Of a stretch of DNA of 64,000 bases, positions 24,115-34,384 are shown piece by piece. The stretch spans positions 1 to 64,000 of the forward strand of contig JAYMGJ010000310.1 in assembly GCA_037178675.1 (NCBI GenBank). The letters are read 5' to 3'. Numbering within the stretch: position 1 is the first letter of the stretch; every line of letters begins with the position of its first letter. Position numbers and translations under genes: made by a program. This stretch comes from Scleroderma bovista. Taxonomy: Eukaryota; Basidiomycota; Agaricomycetes; Boletales; Sclerodermataceae. The notes below the pieces were generated by a model. That model was not told where the DNA came from, did no database searches, and worked only from the letters and a program-made list of their open reading frames with translations.

Positions 24115-25046
24115 TCATCTAAAGCGAACAATTAAAACACCGGCATTGTTTGGGTCAAGTTCTGCAAGGAGACCGCGACTTCAAGAAGGTAAGTAATAAT
24201 CGTTCAAAAGAGCGGTCAGTGACTTACTTCTTCATAAGCTCTTCCAAGGCAGGCTTAACTTTGGCAACATGACGATCAGAGTGCAATCCCTTGCCTTCGT
24301 GACGGATATATGACTGCGTTCAGTCCCACAATTCAGTCTGGGGAACCCAACTTACCAACTACAAACCGTAATTCGGCGTCGCCCCGATTTTGGGCCTTCA
24401 CAATTGCGTCCTCAGAGAACGCGATAGCTTCCTTGACGTAAAGGCCATGAAGATCTACCTCGCCAGGTTTACTGTCCTACTCGATTTCTGTCAGTTTCTG
24501 GGACCACATGTATCGTGGATACTCACCAAATTATTCTCTATTAATGAGATACATTCAGGTTGTATAATCACGACGGAAATAAAGAACTTTCATCACCTCT
24601 GAATATCCACGTACTGGCTTCCGTGTTCAGGCTCTCCATCTTACGTTTGTGGGCACCCCCCTCCTTCGACAGCTCTTTGGCGAGAGCCCCGTCACCTTGC
24701 TGGTACGCCTCGTGACTTTGTTGGTAACATTGGGCCATGAGGTCACCTTCCTGATTGGCCTTGGCACGAAGTGCCACATAGTGCTCATTGTGTTGGTTGA
24801 CCTGATTTTGATCCTGTGGAAAGAGTGAGGTTCACCATAGCCTCAGAACCGGTTAGTTGGACCTACATCATAGTGGTTACGTTGAGGTCGAAGATGAGGC
24901 GACTGGACTGGCTTATCCGGAAGAGCCTCCGTTGGTTGTTGATGTGGCTTTTGAAAAACAGGGGAGACGGATGGGCTCTCAGGTGGTCCCGAACTTCCAC
25001 AGAGCGCCCTGACGATGGCCAGCAATATATCCATCAATCCCGCCAT
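24115..25046 (-). CDS. DUF1771-Smr protein 3
   Basis: Shortest and most canonical copy. It starts MAGLMDILLAIVRALCG, a short hydrophobic segment, then a Pro-rich linker, DUF1771 (HYVALRAKANQEGDLMAQCY, AKELSKEGGAHKRKMESLN) and Smr: EVDLHGLYVKEAIAFSEDAI, ELRFVVGKGLHSDRHVAKVK, and a terminal exon with AELDPNNAGVLIVRF. The final exon is reached by a 49-nt intron after EELMK (AA|GTAAGT); without splicing the protein would stop at 24224. The start at 25046 was chosen because it gives the short hydrophobic N-terminus; ATGs a few codons either side are possible. It resembles the widespread fungal single-copy form and may be closest to the ancestor of the three. Confidence 0.8.
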
Positions 25047-25222
25047 AACGGAGAACTTCAAGTGGAAGTAAAACCTGACCAACCGCTAAAAGTAGGAGTT
25101 CATTACATAATCGACATGGATCTGAGACCACGAATAGAATTGACAAGAAACAAAATGTACATATGTATTATCTCCAGCGGTCACATAACCTAAGTTTCCC
25201 TTGACCACAACTCGACCACTTT

Positions 25223-26429
25223 CTACTCAATCTCCAACCCAACCAGCATATACGCCGGGTTGATCTGGAAGGCAGGTTTAGTAACAACACTTCCTCCGAC
25301 GTACATGAGTGAGTGTAAAAGTTTGTTGAGTCCACTGGTCGACTTGTCGAGAACGATTACAAGTGCAGAGCATTGTAATTGTTCATCGGCGAGCTCGAGC
25401 AGGGCAACAACACTGATGGACTTTTGTCAGCAACAAGATGAAAATAAGGAGACATGACACACCTTTCCCGAAGGCTGACCGCCGGGGCATTCTTCCCATC
25501 GACATATAGCGTCTTCGGCTTGCCAGGCAACTCGAGGACGACACCGTCGAAGGAGGTTCCCATGTTGGGGGTAGACACAATGACGCTCTTAGCAAAGGAT
25601 AAAAGACTCAAACCATCACGAGGAAAGATGTTCAAGAGAAGATCCAGGGCATCCTTGGAATGCCTGGTAGTAATTCCAGAAGCACCACTCCCGTCGTCAT
25701 CATCATCATCGGGGGTCAAGGGTGGGGTTGGAAGATCACACGCCGACTGGGGTTTTCCGGGTATTTTTCTTGGCGCAACAGCCGAGGCGAAACCCGAAGC
25801 AGTTACGCGGTTTCTTGTGTTTTCGATGGAGGCTGGTAGAAATGGAGAACGAGGCATAGGGGGAATCGTAGACGCCAGACTGTCTGTCACCCAGTCCGAC
25901 GACCCTCGGTCAGGAGGGCATTTTTGTTTAGGGATGTCAAAACCGCCACTGGTGTATAATGAGACAAGAAGGGCAAATGAGATGAAGGAATGTCTCACTC
26001 CAGGTCCGCCAGAGAACGTAGTAGAATAGTAGTATAGATCGTCGGTGCCCTGAATGTGGCACACGGCGAGCACATTGGGAGTGTTGTCGGTCGAGAAAGC
26101 CCCATCTCCAACGGCTTGACGGTTGCCGTTGCTGCACAAGCAATGATTTAGCTGATGAACATTGGATGGACAAAGACATACGTGGGGCAAGGACTAGATT
26201 GTTGTTTCGTAAAATTCGACATTGTTGAATTGGACATGTTCTGCCAACTTGACGAAAGACGTAGGTGTAGAGGGAAGCGGGGAGAAAACTGGGTCCAGAG
26301 TCAGGATTGTCTTTGGTTAGTTACAAAGGATGGACATACCAAGTGCTGGTTGCAACGAAGAAAGCCCGGGCAGAGATTTATCATCCGCAGCGCCGGCGAG
26401 TCGACCCCTCGATTAGGGGTCCTTTTCAT
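25223..26429 (-). CDS. OAZ1: Ornithine decarboxylase antizyme (needs +1 frameshift)
   Basis: Antizyme binds ornithine decarboxylase, sends it to the proteasome and limits polyamine uptake; polyamines raise its synthesis through a +1 ribosomal frameshift. Exons 26429..26340, 26288..26182, 26131..25999, 25948..25463 and 25412..25223 all join in phase. ORF1 (113 codons) contains VLAVCHIQGTDDLYYYSTTF and ends in WRF-TGA at 25937-25939. The +1 frame then stays open to the conserved C-terminal domain: CDLPTPPLTPDDDDDDG, LNIFPRDGLSLLSFAKS, GKPKTLYVDGK, VVALLELADEQLQCSALVIV and LLHSLMYVGGSVVTKP, total 334 aa. A reading that skips intron 25949..25998 would give one unbroken frame and hide the frameshift. 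Divergent from RPS2. Confidence 0.88.
25936..25942 (-). promoter_or_regulatory. Programmed +1 frameshift site (UUU UGA C)
   Basis: On the minus strand the spliced message reads CGG UUU UGA C. The U run lets tRNA-Phe re-pair one base downstream (UUU to UUU), after which GAC is read and the frame continues to the antizyme domain. UUU UGA is a known antizyme shift site in nematodes; its use here is inferred from phase. Confidence 0.72.
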
Positions 26430-26708
26430 TCAGGGCCGGTCACAGTCACACACCCGGGCAAAACACCCAAGCATCCCGTCGACACCGACATTGACAGCGA
26501 GCTCGACACTCCCAACACAAAACGTGAGTCCATCGCCATCTGCAACCCACACCGATGTTGTACGGGGACCTTCTGGGATCAGATTACAGTGTCTGTGGCT
26601 GGATGCCCGATCGCATACTTGGATGGGGTGCAACTCCAACTTCCGTTTTCTATTGTTGTCTTCGTATCCCACTGACATAGTGACTGAAGTCTCTCAAGGA
26701 ATCATACA
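26430..26708. promoter_or_regulatory. Shared OAZ / RPS2 head-to-head promoter
   Basis: The antizyme and ribosomal protein S2 start codons are 279 bp apart in divergent orientation. No motif was defined. Confidence 0.45.
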
Positions 26709-27598
26709 ATGGCCGACGCTGCACGAGGACGCGGAGGATTCGGTCGTGGTCGCGGGGACCGTGGAAGGGGCCGCCGTGGACCCCGCCGTGGTGGTCGCAA
26801 GGACGAGGAAAAAGAATGGTTCGCTGACATGCATACATGATTCCTTGCAAGGCATCTGATTCGCCGTCTGCAGGGTTCCTGTCACAAAGCTTGGCCGTCT
26901 TGTTAAAGACGGTAAAATCAAATCGATGGAAGAAATCTACCTCTTCTCCCTCCCTGTCAAGGAGTACCAGATCGTCGACTCTTTCTTGCCCAAGCTCAAG
27001 GATGAAGTCATGAAAATCATGCCAGTTCAAAAGCAGACCCGTGCTGGTCAACGCACTCGTTTCAAAGCATTTGTTGCTATCGGTGATTTCGATGGCCATG
27101 TGGGGTTGGGTGTGAAGTGCGCAAAGGAAGTCGCGACTGCTATCCGCGGCGCCATTATCCTTGCCAAGCTCTCAGTAATACCCGTCCGGAGAGGTTACTG
27201 GGGTGCCGCTCTCGGTGAGCCACACACCGTCCCTTCAAAGGTTAGCGGTAAGGTTGGCTCCGTCATGTGTCGGTTGATCCCCGCACCTCGTGGCACGGGC
27301 CTCGTCGCTGCACCTGCCTCCAAGCGTCTTCTACAATTGGCTGGTGTTGAGGATTGTTACACTCAATCAAAGGGTTCGACTGCCACGATGGGCAACTTCT
27401 TGAAAGCAACTTTCGCCGCGGTATGTATTTTTAAGATTTAAGATAAATCCAATCCTTGACCCACAAAATTCGTTTCAGCTTACACAAACATATGCATTCC
27501 TCACTCCTGACCTATGGCGAGAAATACCTCTCTCCAGGGTTCCGTATGACGAACACAGTGCTCACTTGCAACTGACGGCGGGCAAGAAGGCATATTAG
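26709..27598 (+). CDS. RPS2: 40S ribosomal protein S2 (uS5)
   Basis: Exons 26709..26818, 26874..27420 and 27479..27598 join to 258 aa, the normal fungal length. The N-terminus is RG-rich ([20 protein letters not shown]). The uS5 core is intact: [60 protein letters not shown] and [20 protein letters not shown]. The last exon carries [14 protein letters not shown] and ends LTAGKKAY. The protein sits at the mRNA entry channel of the small subunit. The first intron splits the codon of Trp in EKEW. Confidence 0.96.
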
Positions 27599-28278
27599 GT
27601 GTATGGTTATGGCATTTCCCATGTATTTCGAGCACACAACTTGATGCTTTCATACTCTCATTGGCATGGCCGTCAGGTATAACTGCGAGGACTGGTTCCA
27701 CCCAACTGAGTCCGAGATCGATTACAGGCTTAGATTTGAAATTTCTTCTATCCAGATTTGATATGTCCTCTTTTTTTTCGTAACCTGGACGTGCAGAAAT
27801 GACAACTCTGAGGTCTGTCCGCCACGTCGAACGTCTCTCGCTGGTGCCACGTCGCGATGTGCTATTCACCTCACCTCACGTAGTATTCGCACCATTAACG
27901 CTATACTCCAAACCTACAAAGAGGGTGGGGTCCGGCATTTTGATACACGCCAACATCCCACTCACCACTACCACCACCAGCTTTCAACCGCTTCCCGCAT
28001 GCCCCGTCTGTTATTCCTGTAACCGTGTTATGTTCTGTTGCTTCTGTGTAACATCTCCCGATGTATGTCTCCCGGTGATTTTCCGAACCATCTTGTCTCT
28101 AAGCCATCGATCACCTACAGAATAATAAAACGGCACATTTTACCTATTGATATAATCATGTTTCCGGAATATATCAAACGAAACCTGTTGGACGACAATA
28201 GTGTTGCTCGTGGCCTTCGGCTCTGCAGAGGCTCGGGTATTGAACATCCTCATCTACCCGTACTGCGTCCCCCCGAAC
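27599..28278. other. Intergenic / leader, no gene fixed
   Basis: About 680 bp between RPS2 and the next coding exon. A plus-strand open frame from 28038 to about 28289 ends at a good donor (GTAAGT at 28290) but its predicted residues look non-coding and its phase does not match the next exon. It may be leader sequence. Confidence 0.4.
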
Positions 28279-30012
28279 ATGGTCACCGAGTAAGTTCTGC
28301 TACAGGAATTCTGCCGCTCTCTTCTGACGAGCAATTTATGGTCCCCTTCCAGTATCTTTTCGGCCACTCCGTCCACAGGTATGTTTCGACCTTTCTATAA
28401 TCAACAGAAGTTCCAATTCCGCAATCCCCTTAGTTCCGCATCGTTGTCAACGGTTAATGACACGCAATCATTACCACAAACGCCCGACGGTGGTGTTCCG
28501 CCAGCGACTGCAATTGCTTATCCACACGAAACCGCCGTCGCAGGCTCTTTTATGGGGCGCGGTGCTCACTCATACGACATGCTGCATACCGGCCTTTCTG
28601 CTGGGGATGCGGAATCTTTCGACCTCTTTAAGCAGAGCAAGGACTTGACCCGTCTCCCCGTATTATTACCCCCTGGTGGACCACAAGAGAATAGTGGATT
28701 GCCCCAGACTTCGTCTCCAGTCAGCGGTCCATGTCTAGCTGAGATGCAGGGTGAATCCTCCCCAACATCGCCTTGCAGACCTCGTCGGTTTGCCTGTCAC
28801 TTCGGGCGTGCAGAACCGGGAAATCCTGTGCATGGCAATCACAGTGACATACCCCTTTCCCCAACACCAGTTAGAACCAGCACAAGCGGCGAGGACGGTC
28901 TTGGTTCTGTGGACAGCACAATGTGCTGCGCACTGTTCCGTGAGGTCGGCCTGATGGTTGGAATGACTGACCTCGATGACCACCCTTTCCGCGGCTCCCC
29001 TGTACTGTCGGAGTTACCTCCTTCCACTATGGACTATCATCAGCGTTCCATCGCACGCAGTTTATCGCTCCTAATCCCTCCGAGGAAACTACGTTCTGCC
29101 TCGGGAACACAGCTCATCAAATTCCCAATCGGTAGCCCCAAGAATTTGAACCACCCAGCTGCCCCGTTGACGTACACTAGTCTAGCAAGTCGACCAGCCG
29201 ACTCTGCAAGAAATAAGCAAAGATTTTGTTCTCTCGATGTTATCCAGGAGCAGGTAATTTCACGGGAACCGGATAGGAATCCTATTCCTCGACAGCGGGG
29301 TTCTGAAAAAGTCGGACATAAACATTGGGATGAACACTTGCTGGCAGACGACGAGGTGGACCTCCGGTCAAACAAAGACACTGCTGACATTCATACGAAC
29401 CCACGCGAACCTGTCTGCCTGCCAGCAGCGCGGATCTCTGCGCTCGACAAGTCCAGCTCTGGTTTGTCCAGGCTGAGGGCGCACTCCCCTTATCAGCTAC
29501 AGAAGGCTCATTCAGTGACAGGGGCCTCGATTAGACCGCCAAAGAGCTCGGAAATCAAAAGGAGATCATCTCTTTCACCTGTCGTGTGCTCCGTAGCGGA
29601 GAATCGAGATCCTGTGCGACAGATAACCATGGTAGCAAATGGTCGTCGTTTTCCACCGCCCCCTGGTTTGCCCCAACCGCTGCGGTCCGTTGCTGCTGAT
29701 GCTGCCAGTTCAGTAGCAGCTTTTCCAATGGCGACTCCCCACATTCGCTCATCAGGTGCACCAATGAAGTCTTTGGTGGAGATGAACGTTTCTACTCCGC
29801 GACAAAGGCCACCCCGACAGCCCCGCCCAAATTCTGTGCGTAAGCAGCCCAGCGACAGCAAAATAAAGAAGTTCGTTAGATCCGCAGGCCGACTCCGACG
29901 CCGCATCTCATTTTGGGGGAGGAGGCCACCCGACTCCTCTCCCCCAACGCCACACACTCCCGCCACTTCCCGCTGCTACTACGCACACTATTCGGTACCA
30001 ATTGGATTCTGA
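28279..30012 (+). CDS. Disordered Ser/Pro-rich protein, unrecognised
   Basis: A 1.6-kb exon open from 28353 to the stop at 30012; a short first exon 28279..28289 (ATG GTC ACC GA) joins it in phase across GTAAGT...CCAG. A start at 28381 (MFRPFYNQQKF) is the simple alternative. The protein is rich in Ser, Pro and Arg, without membrane helices after the start, and looks largely disordered. Regions that look more conserved are RPSFTL-like short motifs absent, but RSLSLLIPPRKLRSASG near the middle and a basic C-terminus KKFVRSAGRLRRRISFWGRR that could bind nucleic acid or membrane. I do not recognise the family and assign no function. Confidence 0.55.
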
Positions 30013-30337
30013 TACGTACCAAATACTGTCTGCCATGCGTCTTAACAGTCTCTACTGTTTGTTGTGGTACTCCTCTCTCTCTCATCGTAGGCGAAGGGTG
30101 ATGTCACTGATCACACCTGGATCCTTCATCATTTCTGGCTAATTCGGCGTATGCATTGTACGAAATATGACATCCCTTGTACATTAGATTCCACTTGTTA
30201 TGATCTTCCTGTATGTCAATTTTGTTTGTGGTTTGACTTTCGATGGAGGCACAGTGAACAAACTTGCAAATGAATCATGTATTTATCGTCCAAAATGCGT
30301 TCAGCTGGTTGGCGTCGCCGTAACGTCGGAAGGCCAA
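30013..30337. other. Intergenic, convergent gene ends
   Basis: 325 bp between the stops of the disordered protein and the P450. AT-rich 3' flanks; nothing recognised. Confidence 0.5.
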
Positions 30338-32432
30338 TCAGCAATCCTTCCCCGTATACCTCTTCACTAGTAGAGGGCACTGACTTCCGGCCTTGTACCG
30401 ACCAACCACATACGGACGAGTCAAGACACTGGATTTCAAGAAAATATGAGACGAGTCAACATCGACAAGGGGAACTTACACATTTGCTTTGAAGATCTCT
30501 TTGTTCGTCTCGCAGAATACAAAATTGGTCAAGAGAATATAGAGAAATACCTTCATTTCAATCATAGAAAACCGCATACCAATACATGACTGGAAAGATG
30601 AATCAGCGCAGACAGCGCCTCACTTCTAGGTTTGACATACCCGAGGGCCAGCCGAGAAAGTCAATAAATTAGGGAATAGACCTGGGAGAACCGAAGCAGC
30701 GTCAGGGAGATTATTCCAACGCTCTGGACTGTTCAACAAAAGAAGCTGTGATAAGTAAAACAACGATCAGAACCGCATAACTAACTTGAAGTCCCATGCG
30801 TCTTGACCCCACATTTCCTTATCCAAGTTGAATGCTTCTACAGGGACATGTACAAAGGATCCTTTCGATATTCGGATATACTTTTGATCGGATGTGGTCC
30901 TATCACGGAGATGAACCGGGTACGAGGTCGGAATGTCATCGTCCTGTGTTGCCACGCGTAGCGAGGAATGGACCGGCGGAATCAAGCGTAAGGATTCTCG
31001 CGCAACATCGTTGAGATACGGAAGGTTTGATACGGCATTATACAATGATTCGATCTCTTCGGTAGTTAGTCGGGATACAGGGGTTGAGGGTACAACTTCA
31101 AGCAACTCTGCTCGTAGACGACGCTGAGACACCGGATGCTTGGCCAGTAAAAGCAAAGTCCAGGTTAGGGCAAGTGAGGTGGTATCTGAACCTGCAAACA
31201 TAAATGTGTTGATGTTGTGAAGGATATCCTCATCTGAGATGCGCTGATCAAGAGGCAGATCGGTTGCGAGGTTCGATTTAACTGCATGATTGTTCAGAAA
31301 CGTTCCATTTGGTGTGCATAAACGTACTTAGCAAGGTGAGTAGATCTTTCCCAGAGTATCCAGCACCGGTTTTCTCGCCCTCCATAATTCTGGACTTCTT
31401 CTGCTGGACGAGTCTTCCAGCAACACGTTGAATCACCCCTTGGCATCTTTTGATCGTCTTCGTTCGTTCATCTGGCTGCTCGAGGATGAGGAACCGCCGC
31501 TAAAGGCAAAAGGCCGTACACAACTCACGAAGAGTTCATTAAACAGAGGGATATATATGCCGACCACAGTCCGAATTCCATCGCATTGGGAAACCGCTAT
31601 CTCAAACATCTCCTTATATGCATGAAAAAGCTCGTCAGATTCGTTTTGAATGGCATTGAAATGGTAGTCAAAGCCTGTTCAATTGTCATTACACATAGAT
31701 ACTCCTCCGAGCCGCAAACCTACCTGCCAGACCAATGACATCAAATGTCGCCCGACTGATCCAATGGCAGACGTCAATTTCTACCCCCTTGGAAGGATCC
31801 TCTGAACTGTCCAGTATTTCACACCACTTCGCCTGAAGTTCGTTTCCTTTGCTGAATACGACAGGAACAATCGATCTCAAATTTTGAATTGAAAACGCGG
31901 GGGTAGCGACGCGTCGTTGGCGTTTGTGCATGATACCCTCGGCTGCCAGCATGCCACACCCAATGAGGCTGGTTATAAGTCGGCGCGACTGCCATGGCTT
32001 CTCGTAGATTGTACTGTGCTTAAGTACGTGTGCCACAGAAACGGGATCGAGGGGCAGGAGCCGCACGTCCCACTGTGAGATGTGAGATTAGTATGGACTC
32101 AGAACGAAGCAGCTACACGTAGAAAAATACGCACGGGACCCAGTCCCCTAATGCGTACATGACGCCCATACTTCTCAACGAATAGCGCGTGAGCCTTCGG
32201 CGACCGATAGGGACTGTAATGATGGTGTCATTAGTCTACAAACGATGGAGCATTGAGCTTACTTGAGCACGAAAGATAGGTGGTTGCCGAATAATGTGCG
32301 TACTGGCGGGCCAGCCAGTGTTTGGAGAGGGTTGAACCGGGGTACGACGAACACATAGTAGGACGCAAGGCATATTAGTGGCGTAGTTGCTGCACAGATG
32401 ATACTAAAGATAAGGTGTATTGCAGAAGGCAT
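30338..32432 (-). CDS. Cytochrome P450 monooxygenase
   Basis: An ER-anchored haem monooxygenase. The chosen start (32432) gives the membrane anchor IHLIFSIICAATTPLICLAS followed by the Pro-rich hinge (AGPPVRTLFG). The I helix has FAGSDTTSLALTW, the K helix ESLRLIPPVHSSLR (ExxR), the PERW box is PERWNNLPD, and the haem loop is FSAGPRSCIGMRFS with the axial Cys; an intron splits the loop between Arg and Ser. The last exon ends RYTGKDC. The gene has many introns, typical of basidiomycete P450s. All catalytic landmarks are intact. The substrate and CYP family cannot be told, and no secondary-metabolism core enzyme is adjacent. Confidence 0.92.
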
Positions 32433-32586
32433 TATGTGCTGGGCATGAAAAGTGGGTATAGTGACCAACTTAGTGTCGTCGCAGCCGTAGGGTTGAGAAC
32501 AACATAAGTTGTCCAAGTCTCACCACCATTTTGGTCGGCATGGGCGGAACCCTCTATTTTGCCTACTACTATTATAAAACCACAGA

Positions 32587-33840
32587 TTACAATTCCGTTG
32601 AAAGATGACGCCATGGCCGGAGCCACTTTCCCTGGAGGTCCTCGATACTATTACCATCAACAGGCACATCATCGACACAGAGGCCACCTGAAATATCCAT
32701 CGGATCCAACTGAATACCTAAATCATTGCATGTCGAGACAAAGTCTCCAGGTAAAGCAGCGGTTATCCCAAGTCGAAAATGTCTCTTGGCACCGGTGTTC
32801 CTGTATCGCTGCATGTAGTGTCTCATATTTAAGGGACGACACAAAACGAGTGGATAGACGGAAAGCACTCACAGAAAGCGCCAATCGCGAGGAATGCAAG
32901 AATAGCCTATCTTGAGGTATATGGAGAAGGCTGGTGATCTTTTCTGAGATTGGCTTGTGACTATAGAGAGTGTCACCAAGAATAGGTGCTACAATATCGT
33001 TAGTTTCTGAAGATATGAAGGCGGAAACGCAAGCGCATACCATGCAACGAATGTGCAAGATGGACGCGAAGCTGATGCTTTAAGCCCGTGTGGAGGGTGA
33101 GTCTGAGCAACGATAGCGGTACTTTCGTCTGATAAGTCGATTCGGGTCAGCATGAACAAGACACCTTCAACGCGACTCACTGAAGAACCAATCAACTCCC
33201 AATCAGTAGCTGCGAACTTGGCGTCGCAAGCTGCCCCAATCGACACGCGACCTTCCTTGTTGATCTCAAGCGCCTCCCTAATCTCACCATACTTGGAGGG
33301 AAATGACTTCGCACCTCCACGTACAAGTGCGAGGTAGGTTTTGCTAACCGTTCTCGTTTGAAATTGTTGTGCGAGCTGCCTTGCTGTGACAAGATTCTTG
33401 GCGAGCACAAGCGCGCCTGTAGTCGACTGTAAAGAGGGGCAAAACATGATTATTCGCGAACGAGACCCAAGTGCCGAGGACATACATACTTTGTCCAACC
33501 GGTGCACAGCATAGGGCAGGTTGCCCATATGAAATCGGTCTTTGAGGTCTGTACAGTGTGCAGCGTTCTATTTCAGCGTCGAACATGGTGTGGTGCAAGA
33601 AAACATGCCCACCATGCAATATATCGTTAAATTTATCGACATCTCTCGACAAGGGAACCTAGAAACAGAGGGAATGAGCTCATCCTCTTGGTTGAAGATG
33701 TTGCCTACGTGTCTCTGGCCTTTTAAGCCCTGGCAAATTAGGCCTGGCGGCTTGTTGAGGACTATGATGCTACGATCAGCGTAGATGGCATATCTTGCCC
33801 AATTTCTTGAACTTGGAATGCGTTTGGAGGTAGGATGCAT
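32587..33840 (-). CDS. RluA-family RNA pseudouridine synthase
   Basis: Converts uridine to pseudouridine in RNA; fungal relatives of this size act on mitochondrial 21S rRNA (Pus5-like), although the exact target is inferred. The start at 33840 precedes a short basic segment and YADRSIIVLNKPPGLICQG. The catalytic motif is PYAVHRLDK followed, across an intron, by STTGALVLAKN, with the nucleophilic Asp in RLD. Downstream are KTYLALVRGG, a family-typical block around 33,330, HPPHGLKASAS-type sequence spliced to APILGDTLYS, and a C-terminus ending WLRPWRHLSTEL. At least six small exons; not every junction was fixed. Confidence 0.82.
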
Positions 33841-33990
33841 AGTAACCCTGGGTCGGGTGCAGATAGGGTACGTATTATGATTGGCACCATGAACTGCATG
33901 GTCAACTGCATGGGATGGTATGTAACAATGAACGACACGCTTGTTCCGAGCCCGTACGTTCTTTGAATAAGCCGTCTTTTACTTTGCCAC

Positions 33991-34062
33991 AGCAACATGG
34001 CGCAGTGGAAGCGCGCGGGGCTCATAACCCCGAGGTCACTCGATCGAAACGAGTTGTTGCTA
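33991..34062 (+). tRNA. tRNA-Met(CAT), initiator type
   Basis: Folds as a cloverleaf without intron: acceptor stem AGCAACA/TGTTGCT (7 bp, beginning with A1:U72), D stem GCGC/GCGC, anticodon stem CGGGG/CCCCG around loop CTCATAA (anticodon CAT), and T stem ACTCG/CGAGT around ATCGAAA. A1:U72, three G:C pairs next to the anticodon loop, and A54 with A60 in the T loop are initiator features. The discriminator is A. A T5 run a few bases downstream is a Pol III terminator. Confidence 0.93.
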
Positions 34063-34125
34063 AAATTTTTGTACCTCTTCGTGGAAGAATAAATGCCATG
34101 TGTTTAGGGGGAAACCATCCGCCAG

Positions 34126-34197
34126 AGCGACATAGCGCAACGGAAGCGCACGGGGCTCATAACCCCGAGGTCACTCGATCGACACGAGTTGTTGCTG
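34126..34197 (+). tRNA. Second, diverged initiator-type tRNA-Met copy
   Basis: Starts 135 bp after the first copy, same strand, and shares the anticodon arm and T stem exactly. Differences: acceptor base 4 is G (a G:U wobble), the D loop reads AACGGAA, the T loop is ATCGACA instead of ATCGAAA, and the discriminator is G rather than A. The cloverleaf still folds, but the loop and discriminator changes hit conserved initiator positions, so it may be a decaying duplicate. A T5 run follows at about 34217. Confidence 0.75.
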
Positions 34198-34384
34198 TAC
34201 ACCGAGGAAACATGTTTTTGTTACTCATGTCGCACATTTTTGCAAGGTCTTATGAATTGCAACTAGAAGACATCTAAACTGTAAGGCATAATATACGGGG
34301 TATTTTGCCACTCGTAAGTCAGACCAGCATTCCCCTGTATTTCACGTCGAGTTTCACGATTTACACATAGAGGGTAAGTGATAC

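Noticed and set aside
25721..25760. GUG UGA U as the antizyme frameshift site
   Set aside because: It lies in the right frame relation and precedes a DLPTPPL motif, but the upstream frame already meets UUU UGA and further stops before reaching it.
25357..26190. One continuous minus-strand frame covering most of the antizyme gene
   Set aside because: It reads through two introns and places intron residues inside the protein. Phase-checked splicing with a frameshift fits the family better.
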